From NCBI RefSeq assembly GCF_900115955.1, contig NZ_FOYL01000006.1, positions 401,849-465,848 on the forward strand: a stretch of 64,000 nt of DNA. Direction: 5' to 3'. The position numbers were made by a program, and so were the translations under genes. The notes beneath the pieces are model-generated. The model was given only the letters and a program-made list of their open reading frames with translations. It was not told the DNA's origin and did no database searches. This document shows, one piece after another, positions 1 to 7,201 of this stretch (position 1 is the first letter of the stretch; each line of letters opens with the position of its first letter). Origin of the DNA: Lentzea waywayandensis (lineage in GTDB: Bacteria; Actinomycetota; Actinomycetes; Mycobacteriales; Pseudonocardiaceae).

Positions 1-2
1 AC

Positions 3-122
3 TACGACGAGTCGCCGTACCTCGCGGGATGCGCGCGGGTCAGTGCCGTCGTGCGTCCACAGGAGTTGCCGTTCGCCGTGGTCGTGGCCTCTCCGCTGTT
101 CGTACGGCATTCGCACCCGTGA
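3..122 (+). CDS. 3' end of an unidentified protein (partial)
   Basis: The window opens inside what looks like the last 39 codons of a plus-strand gene. This frame has G or C at nearly every third position and gives a normal globular C-terminus ending in VASPLFVRHSHP before TGA. The other two frames read as Arg/Ser-rich noise. The upstream part lies outside the window, so no family can be assigned. It precedes the kinase/vWA/PP2C operon on the same strand, but about 210 bp of non-coding DNA separates them, so they are probably not one transcript. Confidence 0.5.
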   Translation, partial: YDESPYLAGCARVSAVVRPQELPFAVVVASPLFVRHSHP

Positions 123-333
123 CCAGGTAGGTGCGGCCCGTATTGGCATTGCGATCGGGTTTGTTACAGGTCCGGAGTGGTCAGTTCGTGGACATTTCTC
201 GTTATTCCAGATCGGATGGGATCGTCTGCTCGGACATTTCTCGTGAGCCGGTAACAGCAGAGCGGGTTTCTCGATAGTCCATCCGTGAGTCGGGCGTACC
301 GACACATTTCCTGAGTGGAGGATGGAGAATTCG
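123..333 (+). promoter_or_regulatory. Upstream region of the kinase/vWA/PP2C operon
   Basis: This 211-bp non-coding stretch lies between the preceding stop codon and the operon start. It is less GC-rich than the flanking genes. It contains two exact copies of GGACATTTCTCGT (190-202 and 232-244) and a diverged third copy (CACATTTCCTGAG, 303-315) next to the ribosome-binding site. GGAGG at 317-321 and GGAGAA at 324-329 precede the chosen ATG at 334. I could not fix a -10/-35 pair with confidence. Confidence 0.5.
190..244 (+). repeat. Direct repeat pair GGACATTTCTCGT, 42 bp apart
   Basis: Two identical 13-mers sit at 190-202 and 232-244. Their start-to-start spacing is exactly 42 bp, four helical turns, which places both copies on the same face of the DNA. 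Such a pair upstream of an operon is typical of activator or repressor binding sites. The cognate regulator is not identifiable here. Confidence 0.55.
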
Positions 334-1737
334 ATGACGTCTGCTGTCGAGTACTCCGACCTCGGGCAGCTGGGTGCTCAGCTCGGGCGTGGTGGGCAGG
401 CTGTCGTGTGGGACGCGCCGAACGCGAAAGTCCCCGGCGTGTCGGCACCGTTGGTGTACAAGGAGTACAAGCAAGCGCCACCGTCCGGTGCGGAGCTTCG
501 CAAGATCGTCGGGCTGCGCGCCAAACTGTCCGGAGCGGACCTCGATCGGCTCAACGAGCTGACCACCTGGCCGTTGCGCGTAGTGGAACGCGCGGGCGTC
601 GCCTGTGGAATCCTGATGCGCCGGATTCCGGCCGAATTCGGTGCCGAAATCCCGGTTCTCAGCACTGGTGGCACGAAGTGGATTCCGCGCGAGGTGCAGT
701 TCCTGTTCATCCCGCCGGATCGGCTCGGCGGGCCGAGGATCGGCTGGCAGGTGCCGACCTGGGAACAGCGGCTCGGAATCTGCCGGGACTTCGCGGAGTT
801 GCTGGACTTCTACCACGAACGTCTCGAAGTCGTGTTCGGGGACATCAATCCGAAGAACGAGCTCTATCGGCTCGACGGCAGGCCTTCGGTGATGTTCATC
901 GACTGCGACGGCGTGCGGTCGATGAGCCAGGTCGCGCGGAACGTCCAGCTCAACGTCGACGACTGGCAGCCGCCGGAACGCGGCCCGCTCACCAGGCTCA
1001 GCGACCGGTACAAGTTCGGCCTGTTCGTCCGCCGGACGCTGCTGCCGGACAAGCTCACGTCCACCGCGACCGACCCGGCCGCGATCGCGTCCGTGCTCGA
1101 CCGGACGGGCACCGACCTGCTCACCAGGGCGATCACCAAGACCGCCGACCCGAAGCAGCGGCCGTCCGCGGGCGAGTGGCTGACGTACTTCCGCCGGCTG
1201 CTCGGCGAGGACATCGACCCGCCCGTCCTGATCGAGACGGAACTGGACCGGTCGTTCGTTGCTCTGGGCAACCCGGTGCAACTGCGCTGGAGGGCGACGG
1301 ACGCGGTCACGCTCGATGTCGTCGTCGACGGCAAGAAGACGTCGGTCGACGCCCGGCCGGGCAGTGGCGTCGTGCAGCTGTGGCCCGACCGCACCACGCA
1401 CATCGCCGTGACGGCGGCCAATTCCCTCGGGACCGACTCCAGGGTCGTCGGTCCCGTCGCGGTGATCCCACCGCCGGACGTGCTGCGCACCCCGGTCGTC
1501 CTGCCGGACCTGCCGCCGGTCACCGAGTTCATGGGCTCGCTCCCGCGGACCTCGTTGCCTGATCTGCCGGACGTGGTGCCGCGGGCCCGCCTCGACCCGT
1601 TCGACGTCGCGCCGGCCGGCCGCGGGTTCGGCTGGCCGGCGCTCGACGTCGCCCGATTTCCGTTCGACCTGAACGAACTGCTGCTCGGTGGCCCTCCGCT
1701 CGACGGGCTGCTGGCCAACTCTGAGGAAACGACATGA
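334..1737 (+). CDS. Protein kinase-like protein with C-terminal Ig-like domain (TerY-P type)
   Basis: This 467-aa protein has a protein-kinase-like core and is the first gene of the operon. Visible parts are a glycine-rich loop (GRGGQAVVW, about 18-26), a candidate Lys in VYKEYK (about 43), a catalytic-loop equivalent GDINPKN (Asp170, Asn175) in place of HRD, and DCD (190-192) in place of DFG. FGLFVRRTLL follows. The divergent loop motifs match kinases of TerY-P triads. After about residue 290 a beta-rich segment (LRWRATDAVTLDVVVDGKKT) resembles an Ig-like domain, followed by a Pro-rich tail. ATG 334 is chosen over 322 because GGAGG abuts 322 with no spacer. Its stop overlaps the next start (ATGA). 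Activity is inferred from retained Lys/Asp/Asn/Asp residues. Confidence 0.75.
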   Translation: MTSAVEYSDLGQLGAQLGRGGQAVVWDAPNAKVPGVSAPLVYKEYKQAPPSGAELRKIVGLRAKLSGADLDRLNELTTWPLRVVERAGVACGILMRRIPAEFGAEIPVLSTGGTKWIPREVQFLFIPPDRLGGPRIGWQVPTWEQRLGICRDFAELLDFYHERLEVVFGDINPKNELYRLDGRPSVMFIDCDGVRSMSQVARNVQLNVDDWQPPERGPLTRLSDRYKFGLFVRRTLLPDKLTSTATDPAAIASVLDRTGTDLLTRAITKTADPKQRPSAGEWLTYFRRLLGEDIDPPVLIETELDRSFVALGNPVQLRWRATDAVTLDVVVDGKKTSVDARPGSGVVQLWPDRTTHIAVTAANSLGTDSRVVGPVAVIPPPDVLRTPVVLPDLPPVTEFMGSLPRTSLPDLPDVVPRARLDPFDVAPAGRGFGWPALDVARFPFDLNELLLGGPPLDGLLANSEETT

Positions 1738-3182
1738 GTCTGCGTCACGCGCTCGCCGTGCTGGCGGGCGCTCGTCCGGAGATCCTGACGAAGGCTCCCG
1801 GCGATCTCACCAAACAAGCCGTGATGGGCGGTGTTCTGCTCAGCACCGCCAGTCTTGCCGGTGTGGCCGCGTTCTTCGCCCTGTCCAGCACCCTTGAGCT
1901 GGCGTGGTGGATCGCCGTGCCGAGCGCGCTCGTGTGGTTCGTGATCGTGCTCAACCTGGACCGGCTCCTGGTCGTGACGCTCAACACCGTGTCGGGCTGG
2001 AAGGTCGTCTGGGTGGCGGTGCCCCGCGTGCTGATGGCCGCGGTGATCGGCACGGTGGTCGCGACCCCGCTGGTGCTGCGGATCTTCCAGCCGGAGATCA
2101 ACGCCGAGCTGGAGAACATGCGGTTCGAGGCCGCGGCCCAGGTCCAGGTGAAGGTCAAGGACGCGTACCGCCAGGTCGACGAGCTGGAGAAGCAGGACAA
2201 GGAACTGCGCGACATCATCGACGGGCGCAACCCGATCTCGGTGTCGTCGGACGCCGACGTGAAGGCCCTGCAGGCCGCCTACGACAAAGCACAGGACACG
2301 TACCTCAAGGCCGACGGCGACGCCCAGTGCGAGCTCGACGGCAAGTGTGGCACCGGGGTGCCCGGTGTCGGCGAGTCGTACAACTCGAAGAAGGCCGCCG
2401 CCGACCGGGCGCTCAGGGCCCGTGACGACGCGAAGCGCAAGCTCGACGACAAGATCGCGGAAGTCACGAAGCGCGTCCAGGACGGCTCCAGTTCGGCGGC
2501 GGAGGACGCGAAGAAGAAGATCGGCCCGGTGCAGTCCGACCTCGCGATCGCCCAGGAGCGCAAGCGGAAGGCCGAGCAGCAGGCGCTCGACGCGCAACAG
2601 TTGAACAAGGGCCTGCTCGCCCGGCTGGAAGCGTTGGACCGCCTCACTGACGGTCACGCGTCGGCGACCGCGGCCAAGTGGTCGTTGAGCCTGCTGTTCT
2701 TCCTGATCGAGGTCCTGCCGGTGATCACGAAGCTGCTGACCATGTTCGGTAGCAGGACCCTGTACGACCGCGTGCTGGAACGCCACGACGGCGACGACAA
2801 CCACCTCGACGAGGTGCGGTCCGCCGCGAAGCGGCAGCAGGACGAGGTCGAGGCGGACGCCGTGCTCCAGCTGGCCAAGCAGAAGTCGGATGCCCAGGTG
2901 CGCACCGCACAGGCGGCCGTCGACGAACTGGTCGTGCAGCAGTCCCGCATCGCGATGAACGCCATTCACGTGTGGGCGGAGGTGGCGAAGCTGCGGTCCG
3001 ACGAACAGCTCGACGAGTGGTATCGCGAGCACGTGGGATCGCACGTCCCGTCCCGGCGCGGGCCCTCACCCGCCATGTCCACCACGCTGCCCGCGTTCTC
3101 GCCGGTGGAACCCGCCGAGATCACCGCCGAGATGCCGAAGGTGAACGGGTCGAATCCCGCCTCCCAGCATCACCAGCCCTGA
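1734..3182 (+). CDS. DUF4407 membrane/coiled-coil protein
   Basis: This 482-aa protein has the DUF4407 layout. Hydrophobic segments lie at about 31-50 and 56-74 (ending NLDRLLV) and about 92-118. A long charged coiled coil runs from about 120 to 305, rich in KAEQQALDAQQ-type heptads. A further membrane segment (SLLFFLIEVLPVITKLL) follows near 320-340, then another alpha-helical tail and a Pro-rich C-terminus. No enzymatic motif is visible. It overlaps the upstream kinase gene by 4 nt and is followed 24 nt later by the vWA gene, so it is almost certainly co-expressed. An inferred role is membrane anchor or sensor for the kinase/phosphatase module. The domain's biochemical function is not established. 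Confidence 0.8.
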   Translation: MSLRHALAVLAGARPEILTKAPGDLTKQAVMGGVLLSTASLAGVAAFFALSSTLELAWWIAVPSALVWFVIVLNLDRLLVVTLNTVSGWKVVWVAVPRVLMAAVIGTVVATPLVLRIFQPEINAELENMRFEAAAQVQVKVKDAYRQVDELEKQDKELRDIIDGRNPISVSSDADVKALQAAYDKAQDTYLKADGDAQCELDGKCGTGVPGVGESYNSKKAAADRALRARDDAKRKLDDKIAEVTKRVQDGSSSAAEDAKKKIGPVQSDLAIAQERKRKAEQQALDAQQLNKGLLARLEALDRLTDGHASATAAKWSLSLLFFLIEVLPVITKLLTMFGSRTLYDRVLERHDGDDNHLDEVRSAAKRQQDEVEADAVLQLAKQKSDAQVRTAQAAVDELVVQQSRIAMNAIHVWAEVAKLRSDEQLDEWYREHVGSHVPSRRGPSPAMSTTLPAFSPVEPAEITAEMPKVNGSNPASQHHQP

Positions 3183-3206
3183 CACCACAGACCAGAGAGG
3201 TAGGCC

Positions 3207-3950
3207 ATGGACGGCGAGAAGGGGAAGCTCCTTCCGTTCTACATCGTGATCGACGTGTCGTTCTCGATGACGCTCAACGACAAGCTGGACACCGCGAACC
3301 GGATCATGCCCACGGTGACCGACGCGGTCGCGCAGGCACCGATCCTGTCGGACAAGGTCCGGTTCGCGGTCGTCGACTTCTCGGACGACGCGCAGGTGCG
3401 GATGCCGCTGTGCGACATCCTCGAGGAGGGCGTCCAGTTGCCCGCCCTCTCACCGCGTGGCGGGACCTCGTACGTCGCCGCGTTCCGCATGCTGCGCAAC
3501 CAGATCGCGCAGGACGTCAAGCAGCTCAAGGCCGACGGGTTCGCCGTGCACCGGCCGGTGGTGTTCTTCATCAGCGATGGCGAGCCGACCGACCACAGGG
3601 CCGACTGGGAGGCCGCGTTCAAGGACCTCACCACCTACGACAAGGGCACGCTGACCGGGTTCTCCATGTACCCCAACGTGGTGCCGTGCGGTGTGGACGA
3701 CGCCGATCCGACCGTGCTCCAGACGTTGATCCACCCGGCAGGCGGCCCCAAGCCGATGCGGATGTACATGCAGGACAAGACGAAGATCGACGCCGGCCAG
3801 GCGATCGCGGCGATGGCCGAGGTGCTGATCTCCAGCGTGCTGGCCTCCGGCGAGAGCATGGCGCAGGGCAACTCGGGCATCATCCTGCCGCCCGACGAGG
3901 ACCTGCCACCCGGCCTCGCGTCCTACACCGCCGACGACGACTTCGTCTGA
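3207..3950 (+). CDS. TerY-like von Willebrand factor A domain protein
   Basis: This 247-aa cytoplasmic protein is essentially one vWA domain. The metal-ion-dependent adhesion site is intact: DVSFS near the N-terminus (Asp16, Ser18, Ser20), a threonine loop GGTSY near 90, and SDGEPTD near 125. Family knowledge: TerY vWA proteins are encoded with a PP2C phosphatase and a kinase (TerY-P triad) and are thought to act as metal-dependent protein-interaction hubs. Here the gene lies directly before the PP2C gene with a 1-nt stop/start overlap (TGATG). An AGAGAGGTAG ribosome site precedes the start. It is likely the scaffold of the module, by inference from context. Confidence 0.88.
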   Translation: MDGEKGKLLPFYIVIDVSFSMTLNDKLDTANRIMPTVTDAVAQAPILSDKVRFAVVDFSDDAQVRMPLCDILEEGVQLPALSPRGGTSYVAAFRMLRNQIAQDVKQLKADGFAVHRPVVFFISDGEPTDHRADWEAAFKDLTTYDKGTLTGFSMYPNVVPCGVDDADPTVLQTLIHPAGGPKPMRMYMQDKTKIDAGQAIAAMAEVLISSVLASGESMAQGNSGIILPPDEDLPPGLASYTADDDFV

Positions 3951-5008
3951 TGGGTCTGTTCGGCCCGAGATCGGGCAGCCAGGCAGGGATCGCCTCCGTC
4001 GAGGGGGAAGCGGCCGAGATCGAACCCGGCGAGGTCGACCACCCCGACGTCAATCCACTGGCCGCGTCCGGACCGCCGGGGAGGCACAGCGCCGAGCACT
4101 TCGACTCGTGGGTGGGCGCGTTCGTGCCCTACGCGGTCGGGGACCCCGGCCGGGCGGCGACCGAGGTCGTCCCGGTGCCGGACCCGCAGGCGTGGCACCG
4201 TCGTGACTCGGTGTTCGACGGCTTCGTCGTGGGGAGACCGGACGGCACACCTGTCGCCGAACTCCGCGCGGCCAGCCTGCGCGGGCTCTCGCACCGCTCG
4301 TTCGGCCGGACCAGGCAGGACGAGTACGCCTACCAGGTCACCCCGGACGGCCGGTACCTGGTGCTGTGCGTCGCGGACGGCGTCTCCTCCGGCCCGCGGT
4401 CGCACCACGCCGCCGAGGTCGCGGCCAGGACCGGGGTGACGCTGCTGGTCAACGCGCTGGAGGACGCCGCGCCGGAAGCGCTCGACTGGGACCGGCTGGT
4501 GGGCGCGGTCGCGGGCCACATCGTCACGTTCGCCCGCAAGCGCCTGCCCGGCGGCGAGCAGATGGACGTGTCGGAGATCGTCGGCTGGATGGCCACCACC
4601 GCCACCTACGCCGTGGTGGACCTGGCGAACGAGGAGATGGAGGTGTTCTCCGCGTCGGTCGGCGACAGCTCCGCGTGGGTGCTGTCCGAGCGCGGATGGG
4701 AACCGGTGGCGCAGGTGAAGAACGACGGTGCCGCGGTCGACAGCTCGTCGGTCGGCGCGCTGCCGATGGTGCCCTCGCGGCCGATGCCGAGCCAGCACAC
4801 GCGGGTCCGCGCGGGCGAGGCGTTGGTGCTGATGAGCGACGGCGTCGGTGACCCGTTGCGCACCGGGGAGGGGGAGGTGGGCAGGTTCCTCGCCCAGGCG
4901 TGGCGGAGGCCGCCGCACGACCTCGACTTCGCCGCCCAGGTCGGCTTCCACCGGCGCAGCTTCGACGACGACCGCACGGTGATCGCGGTCTGGCCGCTGC
5001 GGCGATGA
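3950..5008 (+). CDS. PP2C-family Ser/Thr protein phosphatase
   Basis: This 352-aa protein has a PP2C core after about 85 disordered, acidic residues. Metal-binding motifs are present: CVADGVSSG (140-148), SVGDSSAW (236-243), LMSDGVGD (294-301) and the terminal DDDRTVIAVW (339-348). PP2C enzymes remove phosphate from Ser/Thr using two divalent metals. Its place between a vWA protein and kinases implies that it reverses the kinase reactions or dephosphorylates a shared target. The ATG at 3950 overlaps the vWA stop (TGATG). Its own stop overlaps the next ATG (ATGA, 5005-5008), giving strong translational coupling. The motifs look catalytically intact. Confidence 0.88.
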   Translation: MGLFGPRSGSQAGIASVEGEAAEIEPGEVDHPDVNPLAASGPPGRHSAEHFDSWVGAFVPYAVGDPGRAATEVVPVPDPQAWHRRDSVFDGFVVGRPDGTPVAELRAASLRGLSHRSFGRTRQDEYAYQVTPDGRYLVLCVADGVSSGPRSHHAAEVAARTGVTLLVNALEDAAPEALDWDRLVGAVAGHIVTFARKRLPGGEQMDVSEIVGWMATTATYAVVDLANEEMEVFSASVGDSSAWVLSERGWEPVAQVKNDGAAVDSSSVGALPMVPSRPMPSQHTRVRAGEALVLMSDGVGDPLRTGEGEVGRFLAQAWRRPPHDLDFAAQVGFHRRSFDDDRTVIAVWPLRR

Positions 5009-5964
5009 ACGAGCTGGCGGTGCCCAGGCAGTCGCTGGGCGGCCTGGGACCGCTCGTGGGACAGGGCGGTCAGGCGAAGGTCTACCTGGCGCCGGACGTG
5101 CGCTTGCCGGACGTGGCCGGAGCGCTGGTGTTCAAGCACTACCGCCCTGGACAGGCACCGCCGGGCGGGTTGCGCGCGCTGGTCGGCAGACGACTGCGCA
5201 TGACCGCGACCGCCCGGCGGCGCCTCGACCTCTGCACCGCATGGCCGGTGCGGACCGTGGAGGAGGACGGCGAGGTGTGCGGGGTGCTGATGCCGTTGAT
5301 CCCCGAGGACTTCTTCCACCCTCGGGTGCTGCCGAGCGGAGTGCGCGATCGCGCGTTGCTGGAGTTCCAGCACCTGTTCATCGACCCGTCCCGAGCCGGA
5401 CGCTTCGGCATGCCGAAGCCGAACCTGCGCACGAGAGCGTTGTTCTGCAGGGACTTCGCGAGCGCGATGCACTTCCTGCACTCCAACGAGCTGGTGCTGG
5501 GCGACATCAACGCGAAGAACGCGGTGTTCCGCCTCACCGCGCGTCCCTCGGTGCGTCTGATCGACTGCGACGCGATCCGCGTCCGGGGCAGCGCCGCCGT
5601 GGTGGCCCAGCTCAACGCACCGGACTGGGAGCCGCCGGAACGACGGCTGAGCCAGGCCACCGACCTGTACAAGTTCGGCCTGCTGGTCCTGCGCACGCTG
5701 TGCCCCGGCACCGGCGCGAGCCTGCTCCGCGACCCCGCGCACGCCAGGGGAGTGCTGGACGGCGCCGGTCTCCAGCTGTTGAGCAGAACGCTCGGCGACA
5801 ACCCGGAAGGCCGTCCGTCCGCCAAGGACTGGGGCCGCTACCTCGACGCCGAATTCGACTTCGACAGGCTCTCCAGAGGCACGGCCGACGGCACCCGAAC
5901 CTACGGCTGGGTCCGGGAACCCGGCACGAAGAAGTGGGTGCCGGCGAGTCCCCATGGCGTCTGA
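5005..5964 (+). CDS. Second protein kinase-like protein of the TerY-P module
   Basis: This 319-aa paralogue of the first kinase-like gene lacks the Ig-like domain. Equivalent motifs are the glycine loop GQGGQAKVY (about 19-27), Lys44 in LVFKHY, GDINAKN (Asp167, Asn172), and DCD (187-189). WEPPERRLSQATDLYKFGLLVLRTL resembles kinase subdomains VIII-IX. The C-terminus (TYGWVREPGTKKWVP) may be a small extra module. It couples to PP2C by ATGA and overlaps the following gene by 11 nt. Two kinases of the same divergent type in one operon suggest sequential or opposing phosphorylation, which is inferred. Kinase-fold assignment rests on motif order only. Confidence 0.78.
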   Translation: MNELAVPRQSLGGLGPLVGQGGQAKVYLAPDVRLPDVAGALVFKHYRPGQAPPGGLRALVGRRLRMTATARRRLDLCTAWPVRTVEEDGEVCGVLMPLIPEDFFHPRVLPSGVRDRALLEFQHLFIDPSRAGRFGMPKPNLRTRALFCRDFASAMHFLHSNELVLGDINAKNAVFRLTARPSVRLIDCDAIRVRGSAAVVAQLNAPDWEPPERRLSQATDLYKFGLLVLRTLCPGTGASLLRDPAHARGVLDGAGLQLLSRTLGDNPEGRPSAKDWGRYLDAEFDFDRLSRGTADGTRTYGWVREPGTKKWVPASPHGV

Positions 5965-6637
5965 ATCCTGCGTGTGGTGCAGCCGCGCACCGAGCGGCCG
6001 GTATGAGATCTCCATGCACGGCGAGATCACGTGCTCGTCCCACGGCGTCCCCGCACGCTGCGGCTCGTGCACCAGACCGAGATCTCCCGGCGCGGGCTGG
6101 ACCGCGACACCCCGTCTGCGTTGCCCGACCTGCGCGGCCGACGCCGTGGACACCCAGGAACAGGCCCGCGCGCGCATCCAGCACGTTCGCGCCCAGATGG
6201 CGGCCCTCGGAATCACTCTGCCCCAACGCGTTCGCGTACGTCTGGTCGACGACCTCCCTCCTGATGGAGACAGCACGGTCGTCGGCATGACCCACTCGTG
6301 GCAGCACTCGACGACCGTCGCGGGCATCGACGTGGTGCGGGGCCTCACCCGTGCGCGGTTCGGGGCGACCGTCGCGCACGAGATCGGTCACGCCTGGCTC
6401 ATCCAGCGCGGAGCACTCGTCACGGACCCGGTGCTCGTCGAAGGCACCTGCGAGGTCTTCGCCTCGGCGTGGCTGAAGCGCCAGCCTGGTTCCTACCCGG
6501 GCGCCCTGCGCGAGGCCATGTGGACCAACCCGGACCAGGTGTACGGCGAGGGGTATCGCCGAGTGCGGGAAGCCGTGGTACGCAAGGGAATTCACCCGGT
6601 TCTGCACTCGCTGTGCACCTCGGGAACCCTGCCGTGA
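5954..6637 (+). CDS. Zinc-ribbon HEXXH metallopeptidase (DA1-like)
   Basis: This 227-aa protein has an N-terminal region with Cys pairs C6-xx-C9, C36-xx-C39 and C57-xx-C60 plus Cys27/His30, suggesting LIM-like zinc ribbons. A linker helix and a peptidase domain follow. The catalytic motif AHEIGHAW gives H142, E143 and H146, with a downstream EGTCE (about 164) that could supply the third zinc ligand. This arrangement matches DA1-type peptidases, where LIM-like ribbons precede an HEXXH domain. It is the last gene of the operon and overlaps the kinase gene by 11 nt, so it is a candidate effector or processing enzyme. The substrate is unknown. Confidence 0.72.
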   Translation: MASESCVWCSRAPSGRYEISMHGEITCSSHGVPARCGSCTRPRSPGAGWTATPRLRCPTCAADAVDTQEQARARIQHVRAQMAALGITLPQRVRVRLVDDLPPDGDSTVVGMTHSWQHSTTVAGIDVVRGLTRARFGATVAHEIGHAWLIQRGALVTDPVLVEGTCEVFASAWLKRQPGSYPGALREAMWTNPDQVYGEGYRRVREAVVRKGIHPVLHSLCTSGTLP

Positions 6638-6855
6638 GACCGCGCGGACGATCGTCGGTGAGCTCGGCGAAGAACCAGCCCGGTCACGATCGCGTCCGGC
6701 CGCAGGACCGTGGTCAACGCCCGATACGTCCGCAACACACGGCTGATCGACGCCCACCACGTCGAGCGGCCGCTTGACTTCCAGGGATGTCTCGGGCTCG
6801 CAAACCATGATCCACAGCACTGAAGAGGAGCAGGAGAATGAGTACGGAAAAATGC
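6638..6855. other. Non-coding gap, possibly holding decayed coding sequence
   Basis: No intact gene is visible. On the minus strand two overlapping frames give protein-like stretches (about 6700-6800, for example RTYRALTTVLRPDAIVTG) that would join only across a frameshift. This may be a gene remnant, but I could not match it to a family. Confidence 0.3.
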
Positions 6856-6887
6856 AAAAAAGCAGGCCGAGACGAATCTCGACCTGC
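6856..6887 (-). terminator. Intrinsic terminator downstream of tRNA-Lys
   Basis: An 11-bp hairpin (arms 6862-6872 and 6877-6887, CGAA/TTCG loop, one G-T pair) is followed on the minus strand by a run of six T (6861-6856). It lies 10 nt past the tRNA-Lys 3' end. Confidence 0.85.
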
Positions 6888-6897
6888 ATCTCTGGAG

Positions 6898-6971
6898 TAC
6901 GCCGCCAGGGACTCGAACCCCGGACCCGCTGATTAAGAGTCAGCTGCTCTAACCAACTGAGCTAGCGGCGC
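6898..6971 (-). tRNA. tRNA-Lys (anticodon CTT)
   Basis: On the minus strand the sequence folds as a cloverleaf of 74 nt. The acceptor stem GCGCCGC pairs with GCGGCGT, the D arm reads GCTC...GAGC, the anticodon loop is CTCTTAA with anticodon CTT, and the T arm contains GGTTCGAGTCC. The discriminator base is A and CCA is not encoded. A strong terminator follows. Confidence 0.97.
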
Positions 6972-7201
6972 TTGTTTGTGTGCCGGAGTCTTGCTCGTTC
7001 CGACGGGAAGAACGTTAGCACAGCGCCTCCACGCGTTCCCAATCGGCTGGTCAGCACTGGTCTGGAGGTGTATCGGCACGTAACGATCCGGCCACTTGCG
7101 CAACTTCGGCCCACCCCCTGTCGTCACCTAGTCGGGGGACGCCAAAACGACTTCGTGCAGGCAGTCTCGGGAGTGGCGACAAGCAGATCGGAAGTACGTC
7201 G

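Noticed and set aside
864..3044. Very long minus-strand open frames opposite the kinase/DUF4407 genes
   Set aside because: Long antisense frames are expected in high-GC genes. Composition is Arg/His/Leu-rich noise and the plus-strand genes have clear domains and coupled starts.
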